Shown: positions 30,902 to 41,568, counted from the stretch's first letter. The stretch is 64,000 nucleotides of DNA from Flavobacterium psychrolimnae (GCF_003312425.1 NZ_QNUX01000002.1:62001-126000), one strand, 5' to 3'. Notes: a model not told the origin generated them from the sequence alone. A program made the numbers and translations.

Positions 30902-33364
30902 TTATAACAACCCATTTTTAATTAATTCAAATTCCTCATTCAATTCCACACAAGCTTGCTGGCAAACGTCATCAATTTCCTGTACTAAGTCCTTAATTTC
31001 TTCTGACTTTTCCGGAGCTGTTGCCAATTCTTGAATTTTTTTTGCCATGTTTTCATAATTGGAACTGATTCCAACAATTGAAAAGGACGGTATCATTTTA
31101 TGCGCCGAAGCTGCTAATAAAGACCAATTTTGATCTGCCAGACTTTGTTTCATCGTTTGTACTAATGGCGGAACTTGTCCTAAATACAATGTTATCATTT
31201 CCATCATCAATTTTGGATTTGATTTTGTTCTCTGGTTTAAATACCCGAGATTAATACATCGTATTTTTTCCTCAGTCACAATGTTATCTTCAAATTTGTC
31301 AATCTGATTTTGAGGAAGCTTATTAAGTTTTGACTGATTTAAAATACTAACTATTTTATTATACAATTGCTTTTCGTCTACTGGTTTTGCAAGGTAATCG
31401 TCCATTCCCACGGCTTTGCATTTTGCTAAATCCACTGTCGTAACATCCGCAGTCAAAGCAATTATTGGAATAGTTGATTTCATTGTTTTACGAATGTATT
31501 CTGTAGCTTCAAATCCGTTCATTTCCGGCATTTGTAAGTCCATCAATATAATTTCGTATTCTTTTTCTTTTAATTTTTCGATAGCGATTTTACCGTTTTC
31601 GGCTATGTCACGCTCAAATCCAAAATCATCCAGTAATGTTTTCATCAATAATTGATTCAACGGAATATCTTCAACCACTAATACTTTTATATTTTTTAAT
31701 TCAGATTCTATCTTTGTCACTTCGTTTTCCAGCTGAGCTTTGTCATTCGTTTTTTGGAAAGGCAAGGTGAAACTAAATGTAGAACCTTCATGAATAATAC
31801 TATTTACACGAATAGTTCCTCCTTGCGGTTCGACTAATTGTTTTACAATAGCTAGTCCAAGTCCAGTTCCACCATACAATTTTGAAGTTCCGCTGGTTGC
31901 CTGTTGAAAATTTTCAAATATTGTTCCTATTTTTTCCTCGGAAATTCCTATTCCAGTATCAGTTACAGCAAATTTAAGGATCACTTTTTCATGATCTTCA
32001 TGCAACAAATCAACACTTACGGTAATTTTTCCTTTGAATGTAAATTTAACAGCATTGCTAACTAAATTTAAAACGATTTGATGCAAACGAATCGGGTCTC
32101 CAACCAAAACATCGGGAATTTTATTGTCGTATTCTTTTACTAATTTTAAGTTTTTTTCCTGAATTTTGTTTTCAAATAAATGAAGCATCGCTGTAATAGA
32201 AGATTCCATTTTGAAAGGCGTTTTCTCAAAAGTCATCTTTCCGGCGTCTACTTTTGCCAAATCCAAAATATCATTAATCAGCACGATTAATGCGTCTCCA
32301 CTTATTTTAATTGCACTTAAATATTCTTTTTGTTTATAGGTCAAATCTGTCCTGAACAATACTTTTGTAAAGCCAATGATTGCGTTCATTGGTGTACGTA
32401 TTTCGTGACTCATGTTTGACAAGAATTGCTGTTTTGCTTTCATAGCGTTTTCAGCAATGGCTTTAGCATTTTCAGCATTTATTTTTGCTTCTTCTGCAAT
32501 TTCCGTTGCTAATTCCGCAAATATTTTAGCTTCAATTAATTCTGTTTCAATTCTTTTTTGATTAGTCACATCTCTGGCAACAATTGCTGCTCCAAGCACA
32601 TTTTCTTTGTCATCATTGTACACGGCACCATTGAATAAAACATGAATCAATTTGCCGTTTTTATGACGAAGAATTAAAGGAGAATCAGCAATAAATCCTT
32701 TTTCAAATACTTTTTGATAAACTTCGAGGGCTTTTTCCGGTTCCGTAAAATATTCAAAAAAATTAGTGCCAATTAATTCCTGACGCCCGATACCAGTTAC
32801 TTCTACCGATGCATTATTCATGTCGGTGATTTTTCCTTCGGGGCTAATTGCAAATAAAGGGTCATGACTCGCTTCAATAAGGCTAAGAGAATAGTCAGAC
32901 CGTAATTTTTGGGCATTAAGATCGGTATTCAGTTTTTTAAGTTGTTGCGCCTGAAATAATAATTCTTGATTTTTTGTATGTAAATCCACAAAAACAGCCA
33001 CTTTTGCTCTTAATATTTCTGGAGAAAGTGGTTTGATCATGTAATCAACAGCTCCTGCTTGGTATCCTTTGAAAATTTGTACCGAATTATCCATGCTAGC
33101 CGTCAAAAAAATAATGGGAACATGTTTAAGTTTGTCAATTTGTCGAATTAATTCTACGGTTTCAAATCCATCCATCATCGGCATTTGCACATCAATTAAT
33201 ATGAGTGCAAAATCTTGTTGATGCAACAGAATTTTTAAAGCTTCGTTACCGGAATTTGCTTTGACACATGAATAATTTTCGTCAGAAAGTATAACTTCTA
33301 AGGCGAATAAGTTTTCGGGTAAGTCATCGACTAATAAAATTTTAACAGGGCTATTTATTTTCAT
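30902..33364 (-). CDS. Hybrid histidine kinase C (REC-PAS-HisKA-HATPase-REC-HPt)
   Basis: The 820-residue cytoplasmic protein has an N-terminal receiver (phospho-Asp58 in LILIDVQMP), a coiled-coil linker, a PAS domain (about 162-275), a HisKA H-box SHEIRTPMNA (His320), an HATPase (NLVSNAVKF, DTGIGI, GGTGLGLA), a second receiver (Asp608 in IILMDLQMP) and a C-terminal HPt domain (His754 in SAHKMIPSF). All phosphorelay residues are present. It closely resembles kinase A from the PAS domain onward, so the two are paralogues. It is the last gene of the cluster, 115 bp after kinase B. Confidence 0.93.
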   Translation of the reverse strand: MKINSPVKILLVDDLPENLFALEVILSDENYSCVKANSGNEALKILLHQQDFALILIDVQMPMMDGFETVELIRQIDKLKHVPIIFLTASMDNSVQIFKGYQAGAVDYMIKPLSPEILRAKVAVFVDLHTKNQELLFQAQQLKKLNTDLNAQKLRSDYSLSLIEASHDPLFAISPEGKITDMNNASVEVTGIGRQELIGTNFFEYFTEPEKALEVYQKVFEKGFIADSPLILRHKNGKLIHVLFNGAVYNDDKENVLGAAIVARDVTNQKRIETELIEAKIFAELATEIAEEAKINAENAKAIAENAMKAKQQFLSNMSHEIRTPMNAIIGFTKVLFRTDLTYKQKEYLSAIKISGDALIVLINDILDLAKVDAGKMTFEKTPFKMESSITAMLHLFENKIQEKNLKLVKEYDNKIPDVLVGDPIRLHQIVLNLVSNAVKFTFKGKITVSVDLLHEDHEKVILKFAVTDTGIGISEEKIGTIFENFQQATSGTSKLYGGTGLGLAIVKQLVEPQGGTIRVNSIIHEGSTFSFTLPFQKTNDKAQLENEVTKIESELKNIKVLVVEDIPLNQLLMKTLLDDFGFERDIAENGKIAIEKLKEKEYEIILMDLQMPEMNGFEATEYIRKTMKSTIPIIALTADVTTVDLAKCKAVGMDDYLAKPVDEKQLYNKIVSILNQSKLNKLPQNQIDKFEDNIVTEEKIRCINLGYLNQRTKSNPKLMMEMITLYLGQVPPLVQTMKQSLADQNWSLLAASAHKMIPSFSIVGISSNYENMAKKIQELATAPEKSEEIKDLVQEIDDVCQQACVELNEEFELIKNGLL

Positions 33365-33479
33365 TTTTAATTGTAAAATAAAAGTTTGAATGTTGCTTAT
33401 TCTTTATGAATATTGAAATAGCAACAAAAAATTTAACGTAATGACTTTGGGGATTTACCGCCTTTTTGATATTATTTTA

Positions 33480-36400
33480 TTATTTACTTAACCAAACTCG
33501 CATCAATGACAGTAAACGATCTACATCAATTGGTTTAGTGATGTAATCATTAGCGCCAGCATCAATACATTTTTGTTTATCGTCTTTCATCGCTTTTGCG
33601 GTTAGGGCAATTATGGGTAAGTTTCTGAATTTTATTTGGGATCGTATGCGTTTCATTGCCTCGTAACCGTCCATTTCTGGCATCATAATATCCATTAAAA
33701 CTAAATCAATATCATTATGAACTTCAAGCATATTCAATGCGTTTTTTCCGTCTTCGGATTTTATGACTTCCATTCCACGTTCTTGCAATATTTTTGATAA
33801 AGCAAAAACATTTCGCATGTCATCATCTACCAGCAAGATTTTTTTAGACTGAAAAATTGCCTCTTTATCGTGCAAATTATGAATCATAATTTGTTTTGAT
33901 TTTGGCAAATTACTGACGGTTCGGTGAAGAAAAAGGGCAGTTTCATCCAGCAATCGTTCTTCTGATTTTATGCCTTTTATAATAATGCTGTCTGAGTATT
34001 TGTGTAGAAGATTATTTTCTTCTTTAGTAAGTTCCTTTCCGGTATATACGATAATAGGAGGAAGGTTGTGGCCTTTCATTTCGCCTAGCGTATGGATCAG
34101 TTCAAAGCCAGTCATGTCAGGCAATCCGATGTCCAGAATAATACAATCTATGTGATTATTTTCAAATATTGCTATCGCTTCTTTTCCAGTCGCCGCTTCG
34201 TAACATTCTACATCACCGGTTCCAATGAGTATTTTCATTGCTTTTCTGGAATTTTCACTGTCTTCAATAATCAACAGTTTTTTTATTTTTCTATCCACAA
34301 AATTCTCAATCCTGTTGAATGCCTGTTCCAGTTCGTCTTTTGCTATTGGTTTCATCAAATATTCTACCGCACCTTCTCTGATGGGTTCCAGCGAACGGTC
34401 ATTTGCGGATATAATATGCACCGGAATATGTCTTACGGAAGGATTAACTTTTAATTCATGTAACACTTGTTTTCCTTTGATTCCCGGCAATCCCATATCG
34501 AGAATGATGGCTTGTGGTTTGTATTTTGCAGCAAGCAAAAGCCCGTCTTCGCCAGATGAAGCGGACAAGCATTTGAATCCTTTTTTGTTCGCTTGTTTTA
34601 AAAGTATAGCAGCAAAATTTCGATCATCTTCAATGATTAGTACTATTTTATCATCGGCATTTATGACTTCTCTATCGTCTTGAATGGTTGGATAATTTAA
34701 ATATTTAACATCATTCTCGGAGCGTCGCGGAGTCGAAATTGGTTGCACGGGAATTTCTTGCTCAGCTTCTTGCGTAGGGTAAATTGCTAGTGGAATAATA
34801 AGCGAAAATGTTGATCCTTGGTCTAAATTACTGTCTACTTTTATTTCTCCTTCCAATAATTTAGCAAGTTCTCGTGAAATAGAAAGTCCGAGACCTGTAC
34901 CGCCATATTTTCTGGAAGTACCGCCTTCCGCTTGTTGAAAAGCTTCGAATATAGCCGATTGCTTGTCTTCTGATATTCCAATTCCTGTATCAGTAACAGA
35001 AATGTTCAAAGTAGTTTCCGTATAAAGTTCGATGCGTATAATTACACTTCCATTTTCGGTGAATTTGATTGCATTGGATAAAAGATTTTTCAATATTTGA
35101 TTCAATCGTTGCGAGTCAGTATTTATGAAATCAGGTAAATTTGATGCTAATTCACACAATATCGTTAATCCTTTTTGTTCCGCTTGATGTTTAAAATCAC
35201 GAAGTAAATTATGACTGAAATTTTTGATGTATACTTTTTCAATATTTACATTCATTTTCCCGGCTTCAATCTTGGATAAATCCAACACTTCATTTATTAA
35301 TACAAGAAGATCATGACCACTTTTATAAATTATTTCTGCACTTTCAACTTGAACTTCGTCTAAATTTTTCTTTCTGTTTTCGGATAAATCTTTTGAGAGA
35401 ATTAATAAACTATTCAGTGGCGTTCTTAATTCATGCGACATGTTTGCAAGAAATTCCGATTTGTATTTACTGCTGATTTCAAGTTGTTTTGTTTTTTTCT
35501 CAATATCATTTTTGGAAGCTTCAACTTCTTTATTTTTTTCTTCCAATGATTGGGTTTGCTCTTCCAATTCTTCATTGGTCATCTGCAATTCCTCTTGCTG
35601 TTGCTTGAGATTTTGTGCTTGTTGTTCAAGTTCTTCATTTAGCTGTCTCAGTTCTTCTTGCTGTATTTGAAGTTCTTCCGCTTGATTTGAAAGCTCTTTG
35701 TTGGCAAAACTTAATTCAACAGCTCGTTTTTCTTTCTCCTCATTTTGATACGCTAGTTCTTCATTTGCAATCGCTAATTCAGCTGCTCTTTTTTCTTTTT
35801 CGTCATTTTGATACGCCAATTCATTATTAGCAATAGCTAATTCTGCAGCTCTCAATTCTTTTTCTTCAGCTTGTTGAACAGTATTTATGCTGATGGCAAT
35901 ACTTCTCATTGAAACATTGATGAATTCTTTTTCAGTTTCGGTAAAATCACTAAGCTTACCAATTTCTATAACACCTATGGTTCTGCCGTCAAGTAAAATA
36001 GGAGTAATGAGCAAATTTTTTGGCTTCGCATTCAGTACCGATGACGTAATTCGGATCTGATCTTCTGATATATCTGTCAAAGAAATTTGTTTTTGTTCCC
36101 ACGCAGCCTGACCAATTAATCCTTCATTTAATTTGAAAATTTCGGTGGTGTCTTTGGCTGAACTAAAAGCAAATTTTCCAGTTAATTTCAAAGTATTATC
36201 CTTTTCATTAAATAGGTAAACGGCGCCAATATTGGCTTTCATGTAGGTACATAAAAAACTGATTGTATTATTTGCCAGTTGAATTATGTTTTGATCGCCA
36301 ATAAGTTTTTCGTTAAGTTCAGCATTACCTGTAAGCAACCAATTTTTTTCAGCAGTTTCCGACTCTGAATTTTTTAAAGCCTTCAAATTTTTAGCAATGA

Positions 36401-36998
36401 TGGTGTATACTGCGATAAGAATCATCCCAATAACCAACAATAATACCGCAAAAACAAAATTAAACTTACTCGCATCATTCTGACTTTCCTGAACTCTTTG
36501 AGCAAGTAATATACGTTCTACTGCTTGTGCTTTTTCAATTCTTTTTCTTATTTCATCTTGAATTTGTTTTCCCTCACGTGAAGCAACAAAAGTTTTGGCT
36601 TTTTCAAAGTTATTTTTCCGAAGGATAACTCCTTTATTTAAATTCTCTAACCTAAGTTTGAATTGCTTTGTAAGTTCCTCAATGTTTTTTTGTTGAGTGG
36701 AATTGTCTTTAGTTAGTTCTTTTACCTTTTCAATTTTCTCAATTATCTTCGAATTAGCTGTTGAAAAAGGTGTCAAAAAAATAGCATCGCCTGTTATTAT
36801 ATATCCTCGCACGCCAGTTTCTGCATCAATGGAAGATTTGAGTATTTGTTCGAATTCATATAAAACCTGATTGGAATGGTTTACTAAATTATTTGAAGCA
36901 ACAAATTTTTCAGTGTTTTTAAATGAAAAAATCGCAACACAAAAAAGTACTATCGCACAAGCAATAAATCCAATAATTATTTTTCTTCCTAGGTTCAT
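33480..36998 (-). CDS. Hybrid histidine kinase B (CHASE3-GAF-HisKA-HATPase-REC x3)
   Basis: The 1172-residue protein has a first membrane span (8-26), a periplasmic CHASE3 helix bundle (about 38-178, with SSIDAETGVRGYIITGD), a second span (181-201), a GAF domain (about 230-375) and a long coiled coil (378-512). The coiled coil starts with the same 21-residue repeat as two other proteins here and turns Gln/Glu-rich. HisKA (His522 in SHELRTPLNS), HATPase (DTGIGI, GTGLGLS) and three receivers (Asp834, Asp956, Asp1103) follow. It is likely a membrane stress sensor. It starts 31 bp after cheB. Confidence 0.93.
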   Translation of the reverse strand: MNLGRKIIIGFIACAIVLFCVAIFSFKNTEKFVASNNLVNHSNQVLYEFEQILKSSIDAETGVRGYIITGDAIFLTPFSTANSKIIEKIEKVKELTKDNSTQQKNIEELTKQFKLRLENLNKGVILRKNNFEKAKTFVASREGKQIQDEIRKRIEKAQAVERILLAQRVQESQNDASKFNFVFAVLLLVIGMILIAVYTIIAKNLKALKNSESETAEKNWLLTGNAELNEKLIGDQNIIQLANNTISFLCTYMKANIGAVYLFNEKDNTLKLTGKFAFSSAKDTTEIFKLNEGLIGQAAWEQKQISLTDISEDQIRITSSVLNAKPKNLLITPILLDGRTIGVIEIGKLSDFTETEKEFINVSMRSIAISINTVQQAEEKELRAAELAIANNELAYQNDEKEKRAAELAIANEELAYQNEEKEKRAVELSFANKELSNQAEELQIQQEELRQLNEELEQQAQNLKQQQEELQMTNEELEEQTQSLEEKNKEVEASKNDIEKKTKQLEISSKYKSEFLANMSHELRTPLNSLLILSKDLSENRKKNLDEVQVESAEIIYKSGHDLLVLINEVLDLSKIEAGKMNVNIEKVYIKNFSHNLLRDFKHQAEQKGLTILCELASNLPDFINTDSQRLNQILKNLLSNAIKFTENGSVIIRIELYTETTLNISVTDTGIGISEDKQSAIFEAFQQAEGGTSRKYGGTGLGLSISRELAKLLEGEIKVDSNLDQGSTFSLIIPLAIYPTQEAEQEIPVQPISTPRRSENDVKYLNYPTIQDDREVINADDKIVLIIEDDRNFAAILLKQANKKGFKCLSASSGEDGLLLAAKYKPQAIILDMGLPGIKGKQVLHELKVNPSVRHIPVHIISANDRSLEPIREGAVEYLMKPIAKDELEQAFNRIENFVDRKIKKLLIIEDSENSRKAMKILIGTGDVECYEAATGKEAIAIFENNHIDCIILDIGLPDMTGFELIHTLGEMKGHNLPPIIVYTGKELTKEENNLLHKYSDSIIIKGIKSEERLLDETALFLHRTVSNLPKSKQIMIHNLHDKEAIFQSKKILLVDDDMRNVFALSKILQERGMEVIKSEDGKNALNMLEVHNDIDLVLMDIMMPEMDGYEAMKRIRSQIKFRNLPIIALTAKAMKDDKQKCIDAGANDYITKPIDVDRLLSLMRVWLSK

Positions 36999-37029
36999 TT
37001 GATAGTATTATTTGTAATATTGATGCTGA

Positions 37030-37602
37030 TTATTTGTTCTTGTGATCTATTTTTAGCAGTAACTCAATTATTTTCTCTAATGATAAAACATGATCCGGGA
37101 TTATGGCTGCAATTGCTGACTTTGGCATATATTCAGATTCAGCTGTTGTTGGATCTTGAATAATAGCTAAACCACCGTATTTCTTTATTCGAATAATTCC
37201 ATTTGTTCCATCACTGTTAGATCCTGTAAGTACTATTCCAATTAATTTATTTTTAAAGACCTCGGCGGCTGATTCAAATAACACATCGATTGATGGTCTG
37301 GCAAAATTTACACGTTCGTCAATTGTAAGTGAAAAAGTTTGATCCTTTTCAATCATCAAATGATAGTTTGGAGGAGCAATGTAAATGTAGCCTTTTGTAA
37401 TTTTTTCTTTTTCATCAACTTCTTTTACATTCAGTTGACTTTTTTCATTTAAAAGATGAATCCAATGACTATCAGATTTTGAGCTTAAATGCTGTACAAT
37501 GATAATTGGAATACTAAAATGTATTGGTAAGGATGAAGATAAAAACTTTAAAGCTTTCATTCCACCAGAAGAAACTCCTATTACAATTGCTTCATAATAC
37601 AT
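37030..37602 (-). CDS. cheB: CheB-type methylesterase without receiver domain
   Basis: This 190-residue protein is the CheB catalytic domain alone. The triad is visible: Ser11 in IGVSSGG, the His in IIVQHLSSK, and the Asp in VLTGSNSDGTNG. In chemotaxis it removes methyl groups from receptor glutamates. There is no receiver domain, and no receptor, CheA or CheW gene nearby. It lies 2 bp after cheR, so the two are coupled. With CheR it probably modifies a non-chemotactic signalling protein, perhaps kinase B (inference). Confidence 0.9.
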   Translation of the reverse strand: MYYEAIVIGVSSGGMKALKFLSSSLPIHFSIPIIIVQHLSSKSDSHWIHLLNEKSQLNVKEVDEKEKITKGYIYIAPPNYHLMIEKDQTFSLTIDERVNFARPSIDVLFESAAEVFKNKLIGIVLTGSNSDGTNGIIRIKKYGGLAIIQDPTTAESEYMPKSAIAAIIPDHVLSLEKIIELLLKIDHKNK

Positions 37603-37604
37603 TT

Positions 37605-38429
37605 TTAATATTTCTTTTTAAATATTCTTTGTTTTGTGTCTAACTCGATATAATGGGCGTACAAATCAGAAAATCGTAAACTTTCTTTTGATCCCAAACA
37701 TAAAATACCACCATTTATGAGGCTGTTATAAAAAAGAGTCTGAACTTTATTTTGTAAATTTTTATCAAAATAAATCAGCACATTCCGGCATAAAATTAAG
37801 TTTACTTCTGCAAATACACTGTCGGTTACTAAATTATGATTTGCCCAAACAATATTTTTTTTCAAGGACTGATTCATAATAACATTATCATAATTGGAAG
37901 TATAATAATTCGAAAAAGATTCTTTTCCTCCAGCTAATTGATAATTAGACGTATATTCTTTAATCATTTTATTCGAAAAAATACCATCTTTGGCGCGGTT
38001 CAAAGCCATCTGGTTAAAATCAGTTGCGTATATGGTTGTACGTTCATACAAACCTTCTTCTTGTAAAAGAATAGCCATGGAATAAGCTTCTTCCCCAGTG
38101 GCACAGCCAGCATGCCATATTTTTATAAAGGGATAGGTTTTCAAAATTGGAATAACATTTTCTCGTAATGACCTGTAAAATAAAGGGTCACGAAACATTT
38201 CTGTTACTGTAATAGATAAATCCTGTAAGATTTCTGATGCAAATGTGGCATCATTTAAAACCTTTGATTGGATTTCAGCAATATCTTCGAATTGCGATAC
38301 CGCCATTCTATTCATAATCCTGCGCCTGATATGGGCTTGGGAATACTCTCTGAAATCATAACCATATTTCTGAAAGATAGCTTCCAATAGCAATGAAATT
38401 TCCAAGTCTGATGTCTCTTTATTTCGCAT
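37605..38429 (-). CDS. cheR: CheR-type protein-glutamate methyltransferase
   Basis: The 274-residue protein has the N-terminal CheR helical domain (HIRRRIMNRM) and an SAM-binding domain with IWHAGCATGEEAYSMAILL and the late LILCRNVLIYFDK. These are standard CheR motifs. It methylates glutamates using S-adenosylmethionine. It lacks the TPR tail seen in some CheR proteins. It lies 89 bp after the lone receiver and just before cheB. Confidence 0.92.
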   Translation of the reverse strand: MRNKETSDLEISLLLEAIFQKYGYDFREYSQAHIRRRIMNRMAVSQFEDIAEIQSKVLNDATFASEILQDLSITVTEMFRDPLFYRSLRENVIPILKTYPFIKIWHAGCATGEEAYSMAILLQEEGLYERTTIYATDFNQMALNRAKDGIFSNKMIKEYTSNYQLAGGKESFSNYYTSNYDNVIMNQSLKKNIVWANHNLVTDSVFAEVNLILCRNVLIYFDKNLQNKVQTLFYNSLINGGILCLGSKESLRFSDLYAHYIELDTKQRIFKKKY

Positions 38430-38518
38430 CTTTTTTTAACAATTTTGGTTTTTATTTTGGAACAAATCAAAAAAACCAGTTTTAATCTTTACCTTAAATT
38501 TGAACAAAACAGCATGTA

Positions 38519-38953
38519 TTACATACGATCCATGTACCAATTTAATTCTTTCTCCATTTTTTGGTATTTAAAAATAGCGGTAATTATTTTTTGTAATCTA
38601 ACGAAAGCTGTTTCGCTTTTCACTACGTAATCAAACGCTTTGTGATGCATGCAATTTACCGCCACTTCAATTTTATCTTGAGAGGATAACATTATAACCG
38701 GAATCTCAGGATTGAAAGCTTTTACTTGATCAAGGGTTTCAAGACCGTTCATTGCATTTTCAACAATTCCATCCAGTTGATAATCTAATATTACTACATC
38801 AGGATTATTAGACAAATTTGCAATGCAAAGTTCTCCGGTTGGATAGGTTTCGACTATAAAATCAGCATTTTCTAAAAATTCAATTTCTAGTGATTTCAAA
38901 AACAATGCATCATCGTCTACAAGAAATATTTTCACTTTATCGTTGGTGTTCAT
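38519..38953 (-). CDS. Single-domain response regulator
   Basis: The 144-residue receiver alone has acidic residues DDD near residues 13-15, a phospho-Asp in VVILDYQLD (about residue 55), the Ser/Thr switch in IMLSSQD and the Lys in VVKSE. The last 25 residues are a helix with no DNA-binding motif. It probably relays phosphate between the hybrid kinases or controls a partner by contact. Its ATG shares a base with the TAA of kinase A, so translation is coupled. Confidence 0.9.
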   Translation of the reverse strand: MNTNDKVKIFLVDDDALFLKSLEIEFLENADFIVETYPTGELCIANLSNNPDVVILDYQLDGIVENAMNGLETLDQVKAFNPEIPVIMLSSQDKIEVAVNCMHHKAFDYVVKSETAFVRLQKIITAIFKYQKMEKELNWYMDRM

Positions 38954-41568
38954 TATATGGTATTTTTAATTATGTTTAATTCTTCTTGAAGTTCCTCGCA
39001 GGCTAGTAAGCAAATTTTTTCCAATTCCAAAACCAGATCTGCTACTCCTTCGGTTTTTTCTTGTGCCATTGCAAAGTCTTGGATTTTTTTGGCCATATTT
39101 TCAAAATCAGGACTAATACCCATTATTGAAAAAGATGGAATCATTTTGTGTGCTGCCGCGCCTAATAATTCCCAGTTTTTTTCTTCAAAACTTTGTTTAA
39201 TAGTATTGATTAATGGCGGCGTTTGTTGTAAATATGAAGCTATCATTTCCACCATTAATGCGGGATTCGATTTAGTTCTTTGGTTTAAATAAACCAAGTT
39301 AATATATTTTATTTTTTCCTTTACAACCGTCATGTCTTTTTGCTTTTCAGCAAGTTTAACTAGTGCAGGTTTTTTTAATATCGTTACAATTTTACTGTAT
39401 AGCAATCTCTCGTCAACTGGTTTTGCAAGGTAATCATTCATTCCAACTGCTTTACATTTAGCCAAATCGACTGTGGTTACATCAGCAGTTAAAGCGATAA
39501 TTGGTATTTTTGACGTCATGGTATTCCGAATGTATTCTGTAGCTTCAAAACCATTCATTACTGGCATTTGCAAATCCATCAGAATGATATCGTAATCATT
39601 ATTTTTTAGTTTTTCAATGGCTATTTTTCCATTTTCAGCCATATCGTACTGAAATCCAAAATCATCTAATAATGTTTTCATTAGCAATTGGTTGAGAGGA
39701 ATATCCTCAACGACCAGTACTTTTATGTTTTTTACTTCAGAATCTAATTCTAGTATTTCATTTTCTAATTCAGCATCAGCATTAGCTTTTTGAAAAGGAA
39801 GAGTAAAACTAAATGTTGAACCCTCATTAACTTTACTTTTCACAATAATGTTACCGCCTTGTGGTTCTATTAATTGTTTCACGATAGCAAGTCCTAAACC
39901 TGTTCCGCCGTACAATCTTGAAGTTCCACTGGATGCTTGTTGGAAATTTTCAAATATTTTTTCAATTTTTTCTTCGGCAATACCAATTCCTGTGTCTGTT
40001 ACAGCAAATTGTAGAATTACGTTTTCAGCATCTTCATGTAACAAATCAACACTTACAGTTATTTTTCCTTTCGTTGTAAATTTTACTGCATTACTAACTA
40101 AATTTAAAATAATTTGATGCAAACGAACCGGATCGCCTATAATATTTGTTGGAATTTTATCATCATATACCTGAATCAGGTTCAAGTTTTTCTCTTGAAT
40201 TTTAGTTTCAAACAAATGCAACATTGCACTTATTGAAGCTTTCATTTTGAATGGTATTTTTTCAAAAGTCATTTTACCGGAATCTACTTTTGCTAAATCC
40301 AGAATGTCATTAATAAGAACGATTAATGCGTCGCCACTCATTTTTATAGCTTCTAAGTATTCTTTTTGCTTAGTAGTTAAGTCTGTTTTCAAAATTACTT
40401 TTGTAAAACCGATAATAGCATTCATCGGCGTACGAATTTCATGACTCATATTAGACAAAAATTGTTGCTTTGTCTTTACAGCATTTTTAGCAATAATAGT
40501 AGCACTCTCTGCACTTTTCTTTGCTTCTTCGGCAATTTCAGTAGCCAATTCAGCAAAAACACGAGCCTCAATTAATTCAGTAGCGATTCTTTTTTGTTCA
40601 GTGACATCTCTAGCAACAATTACAACACCTAAAACATTTCCTTTATCATCTTTATAAACAGAACCGTTGAATAAAACATCGGTTAATTTTCCGTCTTTAT
40701 GTCTGATGGTAAGAGGTGAATCAGCAACAAATCCTTTTTCAAATACTTCTTGATATACTTCTCTCGCTTTTTGCTTTTGCGTAAAATAATCAAAAAAATC
40801 AGAATCAGTAAGTTCTAGTCGTGTCATACCAGTACTATTCACCAATGCTTCGTTCATATCGGTAATTTTTCCTTTGGTATTTATTGTGACCAATGGATCA
40901 TGGCTTGCTTCAATGAGACTTAAAGAATATTGAGAAGCTAATTTTGCAGTATAATTGAGCTCATTGAGTTCTTTATTTACAATTTCTCTCTTTTTCTTTT
41001 CCTTATTTTGAAATAGTAATTCTTTATTAGCAATTACTAACTCAGCGGCACGTTTTTCTTTTTCATCATTTTGATATGCCAATTCTTTGTTGGCAATCAC
41101 TAATTCCGCTGCTCGTTTTTCTTTTAATGTGTTTTGAAAAGTAAGCTCTTCATTGGCAAGTACCAATTCAGCAGCCCGTTTTTCTTTTTCATTGTTTTGA
41201 TACGCAAGTTCTTTGTTCGCAATTTTTAGATCTAAAGCCCATTTTTGTTCGGCTATATCTCTGGATACAATCACTAATCCTAATGCATTTCCAAGATCGT
41301 CTTTATAAACTGACCCATTAAATAATACATCAGTTAGTTTGCCTTTTTTGTGATGAAGCGTAAGAGGAGCAGCCGTCACGTATCCAGTTACAAAAGCTTC
41401 TTGATATACTGCTTTTGCTTTTTGAGGGTCGGTAAAATAATTAAAGTAATCAGAACCAATCAAAATGTTACGATTTATTCCCGTAATATTTACCGTTGCT
41501 TCATTAACGTCCGTAATTTTCCCTGCAGTATTTATTGAGATTGTAGGGTCTAAACTAGCTTCAATCAA
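38953..41568 (-). CDS. Hybrid histidine kinase A (PAS-coil-PAS-HisKA-HATPase-REC-HPt)
   Basis: The 871-residue protein as counted from TTG 41568 has PAS 1 (1-112), a coiled coil with four 21-residue repeats (115-205), PAS 2 (215-330), HisKA (His376), HATPase (NLVSNAVKF, DTGIGI, GGTGLGLA), a receiver (Asp665) and HPt (His807). The start is uncertain: the PAS homology continues upstream into YARSLIEAS, but no ATG, GTG or TTG lies before the TTG and an in-frame stop follows 24 codons upstream. Kinase C has a receiver at the same place. An N-terminal loss is possible. Confidence 0.88.
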   Translation of the reverse strand: MIEASLDPTISINTAGKITDVNEATVNITGINRNILIGSDYFNYFTDPQKAKAVYQEAFVTGYVTAAPLTLHHKKGKLTDVLFNGSVYKDDLGNALGLVIVSRDIAEQKWALDLKIANKELAYQNNEKEKRAAELVLANEELTFQNTLKEKRAAELVIANKELAYQNDEKEKRAAELVIANKELLFQNKEKKKREIVNKELNELNYTAKLASQYSLSLIEASHDPLVTINTKGKITDMNEALVNSTGMTRLELTDSDFFDYFTQKQKAREVYQEVFEKGFVADSPLTIRHKDGKLTDVLFNGSVYKDDKGNVLGVVIVARDVTEQKRIATELIEARVFAELATEIAEEAKKSAESATIIAKNAVKTKQQFLSNMSHEIRTPMNAIIGFTKVILKTDLTTKQKEYLEAIKMSGDALIVLINDILDLAKVDSGKMTFEKIPFKMKASISAMLHLFETKIQEKNLNLIQVYDDKIPTNIIGDPVRLHQIILNLVSNAVKFTTKGKITVSVDLLHEDAENVILQFAVTDTGIGIAEEKIEKIFENFQQASSGTSRLYGGTGLGLAIVKQLIEPQGGNIIVKSKVNEGSTFSFTLPFQKANADAELENEILELDSEVKNIKVLVVEDIPLNQLLMKTLLDDFGFQYDMAENGKIAIEKLKNNDYDIILMDLQMPVMNGFEATEYIRNTMTSKIPIIALTADVTTVDLAKCKAVGMNDYLAKPVDERLLYSKIVTILKKPALVKLAEKQKDMTVVKEKIKYINLVYLNQRTKSNPALMVEMIASYLQQTPPLINTIKQSFEEKNWELLGAAAHKMIPSFSIMGISPDFENMAKKIQDFAMAQEKTEGVADLVLELEKICLLACEELQEELNIIKNTI

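Noticed and set aside
30822..31034. 70-codon plus-strand frame before and over the end of kinase C
   Set aside because: Half of it is antisense to kinase C, the composition is poor in structured motifs and it has no context.
34092..34683. Plus-strand frames of 120-152 codons inside kinase B
   Set aside because: They lie antisense to receiver domains with intact motifs and have no own start context.
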